Of a DNA stretch of 64,000 nucleotides, positions 16,016 to 24,307 are shown piece by piece (the stretch's first letter is position 1; every line of letters begins with the position of its first letter). Position numbers and translations under genes: made by a program. The DNA is from Szabonella sp046295215. Lineage in GTDB: Bacteria; Pseudomonadota; Alphaproteobacteria; Rhodobacterales; Rhodobacteraceae. The stretch lies in NCBI GenBank assembly GCA_046295215.1, contig JBKBNP010000003.1:43232-107231 (forward strand). The letters are read 5' to 3'. Under the pieces are notes generated by a model. It did no database searches, was not told where the DNA came from, and saw nothing but the letters and a program-made list of their open reading frames with translations.

Positions 16016-17113
16016 TCAGTCCTTATCCCCGTCATGTGACAGTTCTGTGCCGGTTTTCCGACTGCGCATCTCTGCCGCGATCCTGGGCAAGCGGCGCAGC
16101 GCCTTCTGCATCTCCAGATGGGTTTCCATCTTCACCGCCGGATAGCCTAGCAAGACCCGGCCCTTGGGCGCATTGGTGAAGATCTTGGTCCCCCCCCCGG
16201 CAATCACATCATCGCCGACAAAGATATTGTCATTGACCCCGCATTGTCCGGCCAGCACCACCCGGTCCCCGATCCGCGACGACCCCGCGATACCGACCTG
16301 ACCGCAGAGCAGACAATCCTGCCCGACCGTCACATTATGCCCGATATGCACCAGATTATCGAGTTTCGTCCCCGACCCGATGGAAGTCGCGCGGATCGTG
16401 CCCCGGTCGATGCAGGAATTCGCACCGATTTCCACATCATCCCCGATGGTTACAGCGCCAAGTGAATGTATGCGCGACCATTTTTGCGCCCGGATCTCGG
16501 CGCGCTGGCCAAGGGTCTGGCGGATCTCCTCCACGCCCGATTTCTCGGGCGTGACAAAGGAGAACCCGTCCGCGCCGATCACCGCACCGGGCTGGGCGAT
16601 GAACCGGTCGCCGATCTGCACCCGCGCCCCGATGCGCACCCCTTCAAGGATCAGCGCCCCCGCCCCGATCCGCGCGCCCGCGGCAATCGAGACATGGGAG
16701 GCAATCCGCGCCTCCGGCCCGATTTCCACATCCGCGCCGATGGTGACAAAGGGGCCGATGGCCGCCCCCTCCCCGATCCGCGCCGAAGGGTCGATCACGC
16801 TCATCGCATGGATCCCCGGCGCGATGGCCGGGCCGGGGTCGAGCATTGCCGACAGCCCCGCCATCGCCAGCCGTCCGCGCGGCGCAAAGATCACCGCCAC
16901 CAGCCCCAGCGCCTGCCAGTCGGCCCCCGGCCACATCAGGGCGGCCCGCGCCTGCCCCTGTGCCAGTCCGGGCGCATATTTCGGATCCATCGCCAGCGCA
17001 AGATCATCGGGTCCGGCGGCGGCAGGCTCTGACGCCCCCGACACCACGATGCCAAGGTCGCCTGCCGCCTCTGCGCCAAGCGCCGCTGCAATCTCGGCGA
17101 TACTGTGCCCCAT
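16016..17113 (-). CDS. lpxD: UDP-3-O-acylglucosamine N-acyltransferase
   Basis: The 365-residue lipid A enzyme adds the N-linked hydroxyacyl chain from ACP to UDP-3-O-acylglucosamine. An N-terminal uridine-binding domain (residues 1-95) precedes a long left-handed beta-helix of hexapeptide repeats (IGEGAAIGPFVTIGADVEIG and onward). The catalytic His is in LVHIGHNVTVGQ. A C-terminal helical tail follows. The ATG at 17113 has GGGGA ahead of it; a TTG four codons upstream is a less likely start. Unlike in E. coli, it is followed not by fabZ-lpxA but by an ACP and a ketosynthase. Confidence 0.93.
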   Translation of the reverse strand: MGHSIAEIAAALGAEAAGDLGIVVSGASEPAAAGPDDLALAMDPKYAPGLAQGQARAALMWPGADWQALGLVAVIFAPRGRLAMAGLSAMLDPGPAIAPGIHAMSVIDPSARIGEGAAIGPFVTIGADVEIGPEARIASHVSIAAGARIGAGALILEGVRIGARVQIGDRFIAQPGAVIGADGFSFVTPEKSGVEEIRQTLGQRAEIRAQKWSRIHSLGAVTIGDDVEIGANSCIDRGTIRATSIGSGTKLDNLVHIGHNVTVGQDCLLCGQVGIAGSSRIGDRVVLAGQCGVNDNIFVGDDVIAGGGTKIFTNAPKGRVLLGYPAVKMETHLEMQKALRRLPRIAAEMRSRKTGTELSHDGDKD

Positions 17114-17161
17114 GGCCGTCCCCAATCCTTGTCGGCAGCGGTCCTGCCGCCGACCTTGGAT

Positions 17162-18802
17162 TTAGCTACGATCCGCCTCGGGCGAAACCCCGGCCTTCCG
17201 CAATGCGTTGAAAATCGCCGCGTCACGACCGTAAATATCGCGGCGATACTGCATCTTGCCCTTCGGCCCGGCAAAGGCGGTGAAATAGGCCAGATGAATC
17301 GGCACCGGCTCTTTCAAGCTGATGCGTTCCTGACGGCCGGTATCCAGCACGCGGTGAAAGGCGGTTTTCGGGTCCGCCTCCTGCCGTGACAGCAGTTCAT
17401 AGGCAAAGTCGAACGGATCGTTCAGCCGCACGCAGCCCGAGGAAAACGCCCGCGTTTCCCGCGCGAACAGATGTTTCTCCGGCGTGTCGTGCAGATAGAT
17501 CGCATGGGGATTCGGGAACATGAATTTCACCCGGCCAAGCGCATTGGACCGCCCCGGAGGCTGGCGCAGGTTGAAGGGGAAATTCCCGGCCGAGTAATTC
17601 GCGAAATTGATCTGCGAACGGGGCACGACCCGGCCGCGTCGGTCGATCACCTGCAAATGCCCCAGCGCATTGGGATTGGATTGCAGCTTGGGCAGATAGT
17701 CGCGCCGGATGATGCCCCCCGGAACCGTCCAGTCCGGGTTGAGTTCCATATAGGTCATGCGATCCGAGAATTCCGGTGTCGGCTTGTCCTTGTTCGGGGC
17801 CCCGATCACGGCACGGGTGGCAAAGGTTACCTTGCCGTTGTCGATGATCTTGGCCGTGAAATCCGTGAGGTTGACCCAGATATGCCGCTTGCCGCGTTCG
17901 ATATTCATCCAGCGTTCGCGTTCCAGCGCCACCAGAACCGACTCGAGCCGCGCTGCCGGGCCGATATTGATCTGCGCCAGCGTCTCCGTCCCGGCCTCGC
18001 CGGTGGCCTCCAGCCCGTGATCGGTCTGGAAGGCCTGAACCGCCTTCTGCAAGGCTGCGTCATAGCTTGCCGCCGCTGTCCGGCCCAGATAGCCCATTGC
18101 CTGCAACCGGTCGCGCAATGCCACCACCGCCGCCCCCGTCTCGCCGGGCTTGAGGCTGCGCGCCGGCACTTCTGGCCCCCAGCCGCCCCTCGCCAGCCGC
18201 GACTCCAGCTCGAATTTCGCTTTCATCAGCTGCACATAGCTTTGCGATTGCGGCGACAGGGACTTCAGGAAGCTGACCGGATCAGCCGCTGCGAAAGCAT
18301 CGAGGTTGGCCCGCCGGTCGCGCACCGGAACCTTGCGCACGATGCCGGAAACCACTTTCTGCGGCTCCAGCGCCCCGGTCTGCACGTCGCGCGCATAGTC
18401 GAGCAGAGCAAGCGACATCGCAACCTCCAGACGGCCCCGGTCCCCTTCGGTGCGCAGATCCTGCGCCGCCCGGATCAGATCCTGCGGGTTATACCGCCCG
18501 ACAGGCAAGCCATGCGCCCCGGCCTGATCGAGCGCCGACAAAAGTGCGGCCCGCCGCTCCGCCCCGCTTTCCGCCGTCCAGAAGGCCGCATAGCCGCGGT
18601 CGCGGTAGAACCCGGCAACCGCCGGATCGACCGAGGCCGCCTCGGCCAGCGCCTGCGTGAAAGCGGCAGAGGTTCTGGCGGATTGAGAAGCGACATTCTG
18701 CGCAACGACCGGCCCCGCCGGACCGATCCCGCCTGCAAGCACCAGCGCCAGAATCGCCGCTCCCCGCAGCGGTGACTTCGTGATTTTCGTCGAAAAAGAC
18801 AT
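17162..18802 (-). CDS. L,D-transpeptidase with peptidoglycan-binding domain (LdtD/YcbB-like)
   Basis: The 546-residue exported enzyme forms 3-3 peptide cross-links in murein. It has a signal peptide (residues ~10-35, ending PVVAQ) and a helical scaffold domain. A PG-binding repeat follows (LKPGETGAAVVALRDRL), then a YkuD catalytic domain from about residue 300. The catalytic Cys is in SSGCVRLNDP, with His in HLFARETR just upstream. The ATG at 18802 follows a TTGGGG ribosome site; the frame is open 20 codons upstream. It is divergent from a MepK-like endopeptidase. Confidence 0.92.
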   Translation of the reverse strand: MSFSTKITKSPLRGAAILALVLAGGIGPAGPVVAQNVASQSARTSAAFTQALAEAASVDPAVAGFYRDRGYAAFWTAESGAERRAALLSALDQAGAHGLPVGRYNPQDLIRAAQDLRTEGDRGRLEVAMSLALLDYARDVQTGALEPQKVVSGIVRKVPVRDRRANLDAFAAADPVSFLKSLSPQSQSYVQLMKAKFELESRLARGGWGPEVPARSLKPGETGAAVVALRDRLQAMGYLGRTAAASYDAALQKAVQAFQTDHGLEATGEAGTETLAQINIGPAARLESVLVALERERWMNIERGKRHIWVNLTDFTAKIIDNGKVTFATRAVIGAPNKDKPTPEFSDRMTYMELNPDWTVPGGIIRRDYLPKLQSNPNALGHLQVIDRRGRVVPRSQINFANYSAGNFPFNLRQPPGRSNALGRVKFMFPNPHAIYLHDTPEKHLFARETRAFSSGCVRLNDPFDFAYELLSRQEADPKTAFHRVLDTGRQERISLKEPVPIHLAYFTAFAGPKGKMQYRRDIYGRDAAIFNALRKAGVSPEADRS

Positions 18803-19110
18803 GACAACCCCAAGCAGCAACGATGTTTTTTCTAATTCGGCCAAGGCTGGTGCAGAGTCCATTCACAACAGCGGCACGACAGGACAAAGCGTCGCATTTC
18901 TGCGACACGGTATTTTTCTGCCACAGTTGCCGCGCCGCATCCACATATTCAGCAATTTTTTGCCGATTGCTGTTGTCATGGCCGCAGGTGGTCGATCTGC
19001 ACTTGGGCTTCGATTCGTCCTGTGCCATAACAGGGATGCACTTGGGGTTAAGTGGCATAAAGATCGCCGGAACAGGCGGTAGAATACCAGCGACGGGACA
19101 GGCGCTCAGA
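18803..19110. promoter_or_regulatory. Divergent 308-bp promoter region of ldt and mepK-like genes
   Basis: There is no protein gene here. This AT-richer spacer must contain the promoters of both cell-wall genes. I do not see a clear inverted repeat or riboswitch and could not assign -35/-10 boxes with confidence. Confidence 0.45.
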
Positions 19111-19680
19111 ATGACGATGATGAACGGAAGCGGGATGACGCGGCGCGGGCTGCTTGGTGCTTTTGTGGCAACGGCCTTGATCGCAGCCCCGACCTACTCG
19201 AATGCCTTTGGCTTCCTGCGGGGGGCAGGCGATATCCGCCGCATCCGCATGCACTCGGGCCGCACCGGCGAAAGCATCGACACGATCTACTGGATCGAAG
19301 GCAAATACATCCCCGAGGCGATGGCCGAGGTCAATCATTTCATGCGTGACTGGCGGTCGGGCGCGAAAGTCAACATCGACGCCCGCACCATCGACATCAT
19401 GGCTGCCGCGCACCGGCTGATGGATGTATCGGAACCCTACATGATGCTGTCGGGCTATCGCAGCCCGCAGACCAACGCGATGCTGCGCACCCGCTCGCGC
19501 GGGGTGGCGCGGGACTCGCTGCATGTGCATGGCAAGGCCGCCGACCTGCGGCTCAAATCTCGGTCGGTCGGGCAGATGGCCAAGGCGGCCGAGGCCTGCG
19601 CCTCGGGCGGGGTCGGGCGCTATTCACGCTCCAATTTCGTCCATATGGATTGCGGTCCGGTCCGCTCCTGGGGCGGCTGA
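19111..19680 (+). CDS. MepK-like peptidoglycan endopeptidase (DUF882, M15 fold)
   Basis: The 189-residue exported protein has a twin-arginine-like signal (MTRRGLLGAFVATALIAAP). The M15/DUF882 zinc site is visible as SLHVHGKAADLRL and FVHMDCG, with YRSPQTNAMLR before it. MepK of E. coli cleaves 3-3 cross-links made by L,D-transpeptidases. Several ATGs are possible (19111, 19117, 19120, 19135); I take the first, but 19135 leaves the shortest signal peptide. It is divergent from the L,D-transpeptidase, matching the ldtD-mepK adjacency known in enterobacteria. Confidence 0.88.
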   Translation: MTMMNGSGMTRRGLLGAFVATALIAAPTYSNAFGFLRGAGDIRRIRMHSGRTGESIDTIYWIEGKYIPEAMAEVNHFMRDWRSGAKVNIDARTIDIMAAAHRLMDVSEPYMMLSGYRSPQTNAMLRTRSRGVARDSLHVHGKAADLRLKSRSVGQMAKAAEACASGGVGRYSRSNFVHMDCGPVRSWGG

Positions 19681-19773
19681 CCGTCCCGCCTCGGCACCCG
19701 GCAGCAATCGCGCTGTCGTTCAGACAGACAACTCCGAATGCGGCGCCCGGTTCCCTCCGTGCGCCGTTTTCCG

Positions 19774-19833
19774 TTTCATCTTGGCCGGAAATACCTCGGG
19801 GGAGTCGCGGAACGCGACGGGGGCAGCGCCCCC
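19774..19833 (-). repeat. Hairpin + GAGGTATTT intergenic element, copy 1 (minus orientation)
   Basis: Read on the minus strand: hairpin GGGGGC/GCCCCC, hairpin GTCGCG/CGCGAC, then CCCCCGAGGTATTTCCGGCC and AAGATGAAA. The same layout recurs at 32165, 50116, 50211 (inverted) and 59126. It lies between mepK and rlmE, which converge. Confidence 0.7.
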
Positions 19834-20570
19834 TACCCCTCCCCGGCAATCCGCTCTGCCGGGCGCCCCTTGAACCCCATCGCCACCACGAATTTCTCCG
19901 AACTGTCCGCCCGGCTCGCCGGTGGCTTCACATTCGCCACCTTGCGGAAACTGCGCTTGAGCAGTGTCTGCATGTCATTTTCCGCCCCCCCGGCCAGAAC
20001 CTTGGCGACAAAGGTGCCGCCCTCGTCAAGAACGTCAAAGGCGAAGGCCACGGCCGCCTCCACCAGGGCGATGATGCGCAGATGGTCGGTGCCCTTGTGC
20101 CCGGAAGCGGCGGCGGCCATGTCCGACATCACCACATCGGCCTTGCCCCCGAGCCAGCCTTTGACCAGCGCATCCGCATCATCGGCCAGAAAATCGAGCT
20201 GGTGGATCTCGGCCCCCGCGATCGGCTCGACCTCCTGGAGGTCGACGCCCAGCACGGTCCCCACCGGCTTTTTCGGATTCTGACCCAGCGCATTCACCCG
20301 GTCCACCGCGATCTGGCACCAGCCGCCCGGCGCGCAGCCCAGATCGACCACCCGCGCCCCCGGCACCAGAAACCCGTATTTGTCGTCAAGCTCGGAAATC
20401 TTGTAGGCCGCGCGCCCGCGATACCCCTCTTTCTTCGCCCGCTGGACGTAAGGGTCGTTCAACTGCCGCTCCAGCCACAGCGTCGACGAAAGCTTCCGCC
20501 CCTTCGCCGTCTTGACGCGCACGCGCAGATCGCGCTGCCCCCGTCCGGAGGTCTTTTTCTCTTCTGTCAT
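19833..20570 (-). CDS. rlmE: 23S rRNA (uridine-2'-O)-methyltransferase RlmE
   Basis: The 245-residue SAM-dependent enzyme of the FtsJ family methylates U2552 of 23S rRNA late in 50S assembly. The SAM motif VVDLGCAPGGWCQ and the K-D-K-E catalytic set are visible (RAAYKISEL, VMSDMAA, FVAKVLAGG, SSEKFVVA). A basic N-terminal extension of ~35 residues is typical of alphaproteobacterial members. The ATG overlaps the ppx/gppA stop by 4 bp, so the two are co-translated. Confidence 0.94.
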   Translation of the reverse strand: MTEEKKTSGRGQRDLRVRVKTAKGRKLSSTLWLERQLNDPYVQRAKKEGYRGRAAYKISELDDKYGFLVPGARVVDLGCAPGGWCQIAVDRVNALGQNPKKPVGTVLGVDLQEVEPIAGAEIHQLDFLADDADALVKGWLGGKADVVMSDMAAAASGHKGTDHLRIIALVEAAVAFAFDVLDEGGTFVAKVLAGGAENDMQTLLKRSFRKVANVKPPASRADSSEKFVVAMGFKGRPAERIAGEG

Positions 20571-21706
20571 TCGTAAGGTCCGTCTTCCAGCACGCCATCC
20601 GCGCTCATCTGTGCATATAGCAGACCCTCGCGCAGACCGCGATCCGCAACCGACAACCGGTCGGTGGGCCAGATCCGCATGAGCGCCTGCAGGATCGCCG
20701 CGCCCGACATGATGAGGCTGTGCCGGTCGCGCCCGATCCGCGGGTCGGTCCGCCGTCCTTCGGGGCCGAGCGACAGATATTCGCGGATCACGAGGTCGAT
20801 CTGGTCCGAGGTCATGCGCAGCCCGTCCACCTTGGCCCGGTCATAGCGTTTGAGCCCCAGAAACGACGCGGCCACCGTCGTCACCGTGCCGGAGGTGCCG
20901 ATGATCTGGAACCCCTCGCGCGGGTTTTCGGCATTGTAGGGGCTGAAACTGGACAGGTTTTCCTCGAAGAACCAGCTCATCAGTGCGAATCGCGCGGCAT
21001 CATCCTCGACATCGGCAAACTGGTCCTTCAGCGTCGCCACCCCCAGCGGCACCGAAATCCAGTCCACCACCCGCGCCTCGCCCTCGCCCTGCGGCTGGAA
21101 CCCGCCATGCAGACGCATGATCGCATGCGGCCGGTCGGCGGGCTCGACGCCTGCGAGGTCGATCCAGACCAGTTCGGTCGAGCCGCCACCGATGTCCACG
21201 ACCAGCAATTGTTCCGTCCGCCGCCCGACCAGCGGCGCGCAGGAAATCACCGCCAGCCGCGCCTCTTCCTCGGGGGCGATGATTTCCAGCGGCAGTCCGG
21301 TCTCGCGGCGCACCTGCTTGATGAAATCACGCGCATTTCGGGCACGCCGACAGGCCTCGGTCGCCACCAGCCGCATCCGGCCGACGCCATGTTTCTCGAT
21401 CTTCTTCTGGCAGATGCGCAGCGCCTGGATGGTCCGGCCCATGGACGCGCGCGACAGGCGGCCCGAGGCTTCCAGCCCGACCCCAAGCTGGACGGTCTTG
21501 GAAAAACTGTCCACGACCTGAAACTGGCTGCCCCTCGGGCGGGCAATCAGCATCCGGCAACTGTTCGTGCCCAGATCGAGCGCGGCATAAAGCTGCGCCG
21601 CTCCGGGGTCGGAGGAGGCTGACGGTTCGACCGGGGCAGGCGGCGGCGTTTGCGTGCTGTCCTGCTCCGGGATCGCGTCCGCCTCCCGGGGACGCTCGGG
21701 CGCCAT
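20567..21706 (-). CDS. Ppx/GppA exopolyphosphatase-family phosphatase
   Basis: The 379-residue protein has the ASKHA fold motifs of Ppx/GppA: YAALDLGTNSCRMLIARP, LLVVDIGGGSTELVWID and GTSGTVTTVAA. Family members hydrolyse polyphosphate or pppGpp; which one applies here cannot be read from sequence. A Pro/Ala-rich N-terminal leader of ~38 residues precedes the domain. The ATG at 21706 has a strong GGAGGG ribosome site. It is the first gene of a ppx-rlmE pair. A PPK2-type kinase lies 9 kb away, so a polyphosphate role is plausible. Confidence 0.9.
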   Translation of the reverse strand: MAPERPREADAIPEQDSTQTPPPAPVEPSASSDPGAAQLYAALDLGTNSCRMLIARPRGSQFQVVDSFSKTVQLGVGLEASGRLSRASMGRTIQALRICQKKIEKHGVGRMRLVATEACRRARNARDFIKQVRRETGLPLEIIAPEEEARLAVISCAPLVGRRTEQLLVVDIGGGSTELVWIDLAGVEPADRPHAIMRLHGGFQPQGEGEARVVDWISVPLGVATLKDQFADVEDDAARFALMSWFFEENLSSFSPYNAENPREGFQIIGTSGTVTTVAASFLGLKRYDRAKVDGLRMTSDQIDLVIREYLSLGPEGRRTDPRIGRDRHSLIMSGAAILQALMRIWPTDRLSVADRGLREGLLYAQMSADGVLEDGPYE

Positions 21707-21967
21707 AATCGCCCTCCATTCGTGGTTGCCCCCATCGTAGTCGCCCAAGCCCCTGCAAGGCAAGCGCGGATCGATTCCCGCGTCCGCCTCATCATCTGCA
21801 TGAAAATTTTGGGCAGACCGCCCCCTCGCGCCTGTGGCGCGGAAACGCTACATCCACTGTCATCGCAACAGGGGTCGCCTTCCGCTGCCGCCATGTCGAA
21901 ATCCGACCCCGGAGGGCGGCGGCATCGGCCTAGAAGGGGCGTCAAGCAAGGCAAGGGGAATCGCGCA

Positions 21968-22264
21968 ATGCCCGACGTTACCATCGTTTACTGGCGGGAC
22001 ATTCCCGCACAGGTGATCGTCGGCAAGGGACGGCGCGGGTCCAAGGTGCAACTGACCGAACGCTTCGAACAGGCGATCGACCGCTGTGCCATGAAGGTGG
22101 GCGCACGCGACACCGACAGCTACCTTGCCGAATGGCGCAAGGCCGCCCCCTACGAGGTCGAGGGTGACCCCGATCAGGTGGCGGCTGACGAGGCGGCGCG
22201 GCTGGAGGCGGAGTTTGATACAGCCCGTCTCAAGACGCTGATCGACAATTCCGGCTGGGCATGA
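21968..22264 (+). CDS. Small 'virulence factor' family protein of a one-carbon operon
   Basis: The 98-residue cytosolic protein resembles the PF13769-type 'virulence factor' family by its start MPDVTIVYWRDIPAQVIVGKGRRG. It has no membrane span or cofactor motif beyond one Cys (DRCAMKVG). An AAGGGGAA ribosome site precedes the ATG. Its stop overlaps the 22261 ATGA next to the MetF-like gene. Proximity to methyl-transfer genes suggests a structural or accessory role in C1 metabolism rather than virulence; this is inference. Confidence 0.75.
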   Translation: MPDVTIVYWRDIPAQVIVGKGRRGSKVQLTERFEQAIDRCAMKVGARDTDSYLAEWRKAAPYEVEGDPDQVAADEAARLEAEFDTARLKTLIDNSGWA

Positions 22265-22296
22265 TGCCCCTGCCCCGCAAACTGTGGGAGAACGCG

Positions 22297-23229
22297 ATGG
22301 CCCTTTTCAACTTCCGGCGCGACAATACCGCCCGTGCCCTGCCCCGAGAGGCGGCCCCCGCCGCCTTGGAGGCCTTGCTTGAGGGCTATTCGATGGAGGT
22401 GATGCCCCGCACCGCCGAAAAGGTCGAGGATTTCCGCCCCCTGCTGCCCCGTGGCACCCGCGTCTATATCGCCCATATCGAGGGCACGCCCATCGCGGAG
22501 ATGGTCGCCACCGCCGCCCGCCTGCGCGCCGAAGGCTATGAACCGATGCCGCATTTCCCCGCCCGCATCATCCCCGACCGCGCGACACTCGGCGACTGGA
22601 TCGCGCGCTACAAGGGCGAGGCGGGGGTGAAACAGGCGCTCTTGCTGGGCGGTGGTGTCGCCACCCCTGCGGGTGAGTTCGACAGTTCCATGGCGATGAT
22701 CGAGACCGGCGCCTTTGACGGATTTGACCGCCTGCATGTCGCGGGCCACCCGGAAGGCAACCGCGACATCGACCGCGACGGTGGCGAGGCCATCGTGATG
22801 CAGGCGTTGCAATGGAAGCAGGATTTTGCCAACCGCACCGATGCGAAAATGGCGATTGCCACGCAGTTCTGTTTCGACGCCAGGCCGGTGATCAATTGGG
22901 TGAACCGCATCAATGCGGCAGGCGTGAAGATCCCCGTCCATATCGGCATCGCGGGGCCTGCCAAGCTGCAAACGCTCATCAAGTTCGCCATTGCCTGCGG
23001 CGTCGGCCCCTCGCTGAAGGTCTTGCAAAAGCGGGCGCTGGATGTGACCAAGCTGCTCTTGCCCTACGAGCCGACCGAGATTCTGGCCGATCTGGCCGCA
23101 CACAAGGCCGCCAATCCGGATTTCGGCATCGAGTCGGTGCATTTCTTCCCGCTGGGCGGGATCAAGACCAATGCAACATGGGCCATCGAGAATGGCGGCG
23201 CCTCGGCCGTCCCGGCTGCAAACACCTGA
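22297..23229 (+). CDS. Methylenetetrahydrofolate reductase-like protein
   Basis: The 310-residue TIM-barrel protein is of the MetF/MTHFR superfamily. Segments such as VYIAHIEGTP, YEPMPHFPARII, LLLGGGVATPAGEF, HVAGHPEGN and KIPVHIGIAGPA follow the reductase pattern. It is divergent from classical MetF and may run in the oxidative direction, taking methyl-THF to methylene-THF. An in-frame ATG at 22261 overlaps the previous stop; I prefer 22297, which has GGGAG at good spacing. It is flanked by the 'virulence factor' gene and a methyl-THF:corrinoid methyltransferase. Confidence 0.83.
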   Translation: MALFNFRRDNTARALPREAAPAALEALLEGYSMEVMPRTAEKVEDFRPLLPRGTRVYIAHIEGTPIAEMVATAARLRAEGYEPMPHFPARIIPDRATLGDWIARYKGEAGVKQALLLGGGVATPAGEFDSSMAMIETGAFDGFDRLHVAGHPEGNRDIDRDGGEAIVMQALQWKQDFANRTDAKMAIATQFCFDARPVINWVNRINAAGVKIPVHIGIAGPAKLQTLIKFAIACGVGPSLKVLQKRALDVTKLLLPYEPTEILADLAAHKAANPDFGIESVHFFPLGGIKTNATWAIENGGASAVPAANT

Positions 23230-23244
23230 GAAGAAAGTTCAAGA

Positions 23245-24228
23245 ATGACCCGCACAGTTCTGGAATCAAAGACGAAAACCGTTGTCATCGGATTTGATGA
23301 GCCCTTCTGCGTGATCGGGGAACGGATCAACCCTACCGGCCGCAAGAAGCTCGCCGCCGAGCTTGAGGCCGGGAATTTCGACACAGTTCTGCGCGACGCG
23401 CTGGAACAGGTGGCCTGCGGGGCCAATGTGCTGGATGTGAATTCGGGTGCGGTGTTTACCAACAAGATGGCGGAAGATCCCCGCTATGCCGACAACAACT
23501 TTGTCGAGCCGCCCCTGATGCGTGAATTGATCCTGCGGATTCAGGAAGTGGTCGATGTGCCGCTCTGCATCGACAGCTCGGTGCCTGGCGCGCTGGAAGA
23601 GGGGCTGAAAGCCTGCGAGGGCCGCCCGCTCCTGAACTCGGTGACGGGCGAAGAGGAACGGCTGGAGCGTGTGCTGCCGCTGGTCAAGAAATACAATGTG
23701 CCGGTCGTAGCCATTTCCAACGACGACACCGGCATTTCCGAAGACCCGGATGTGCGATTCGCCGTGGCAAAAAAGATTGTCGAACGCGCCGCCGATTTCG
23801 GCATCCCCGCGCATGACATCGTGGTGGACCCGCTGGTGATGCCGGTGGGCGCGATGGGATCGGCGGGGCAGCAGGTCTTTACCCTCGTGCGCCGGTTGCG
23901 CGACGAACTGGGCGTGAACACCACCTGCGGGGCCTCCAATATCAGCTTCGGTCTGCCGCATCGGCATGGCATCAACGCGGCATTCCTGCCCATGGCCATC
24001 GGGGCGGGCATGACTTCGGCCATCATGAACCCCGTGCGGTCGGTGGAGATGGAGGCGATCCGCGCCGCCAACTTCCTGATGAACCATGACGCCAATGGCG
24101 GCGAATGGATCCGCTTCTCCAAGGTTCTGGAAGCGGTCGAAGGCGGCATGAGCTTTGCCGAAGCCTCTGCCGCGCAGGCCTCGGCGGGTGGTCGCGGGGG
24201 TCGTCGCGGCGGTCGCAACCGGGGGTGA
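23245..24228 (+). CDS. Methyltetrahydrofolate:corrinoid protein methyltransferase (MtgA/MtrH-like)
   Basis: The 327-residue pterin-binding TIM barrel moves methyl groups between a corrinoid protein and THF. Visible are FCVIGERINPTGRKKL, the ANVLDVNSG box, the VPLCIDSSVP segment and the TTCGASNISFGLPHRHG region. The C-terminus ends in a low-complexity Gly/Arg tail (residues ~310-327) not needed by the barrel. It lies 15 bp after the MetF-like gene. With the MttB-like protein at 8.2 kb it could carry methyl groups from quaternary amines to THF. No corrinoid protein gene is in the window. Confidence 0.87.
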   Translation: MTRTVLESKTKTVVIGFDEPFCVIGERINPTGRKKLAAELEAGNFDTVLRDALEQVACGANVLDVNSGAVFTNKMAEDPRYADNNFVEPPLMRELILRIQEVVDVPLCIDSSVPGALEEGLKACEGRPLLNSVTGEEERLERVLPLVKKYNVPVVAISNDDTGISEDPDVRFAVAKKIVERAADFGIPAHDIVVDPLVMPVGAMGSAGQQVFTLVRRLRDELGVNTTCGASNISFGLPHRHGINAAFLPMAIGAGMTSAIMNPVRSVEMEAIRAANFLMNHDANGGEWIRFSKVLEAVEGGMSFAEASAAQASAGGRGGRRGGRNRG

Positions 24229-24307
24229 GGCGCCCCATGCCGGTGTCGGGGTCAAGGCCCCGACTTCGCGTCTGGACAATCCCTGCGCCGCATCCCATCA
24301 AGGCGCC

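Noticed and set aside
14438..16039. 533-codon plus-strand ORF opposite the ketosynthase and ACP
   Set aside because: It is a shadow of two well-supported minus-strand genes and lacks any recognised domain.
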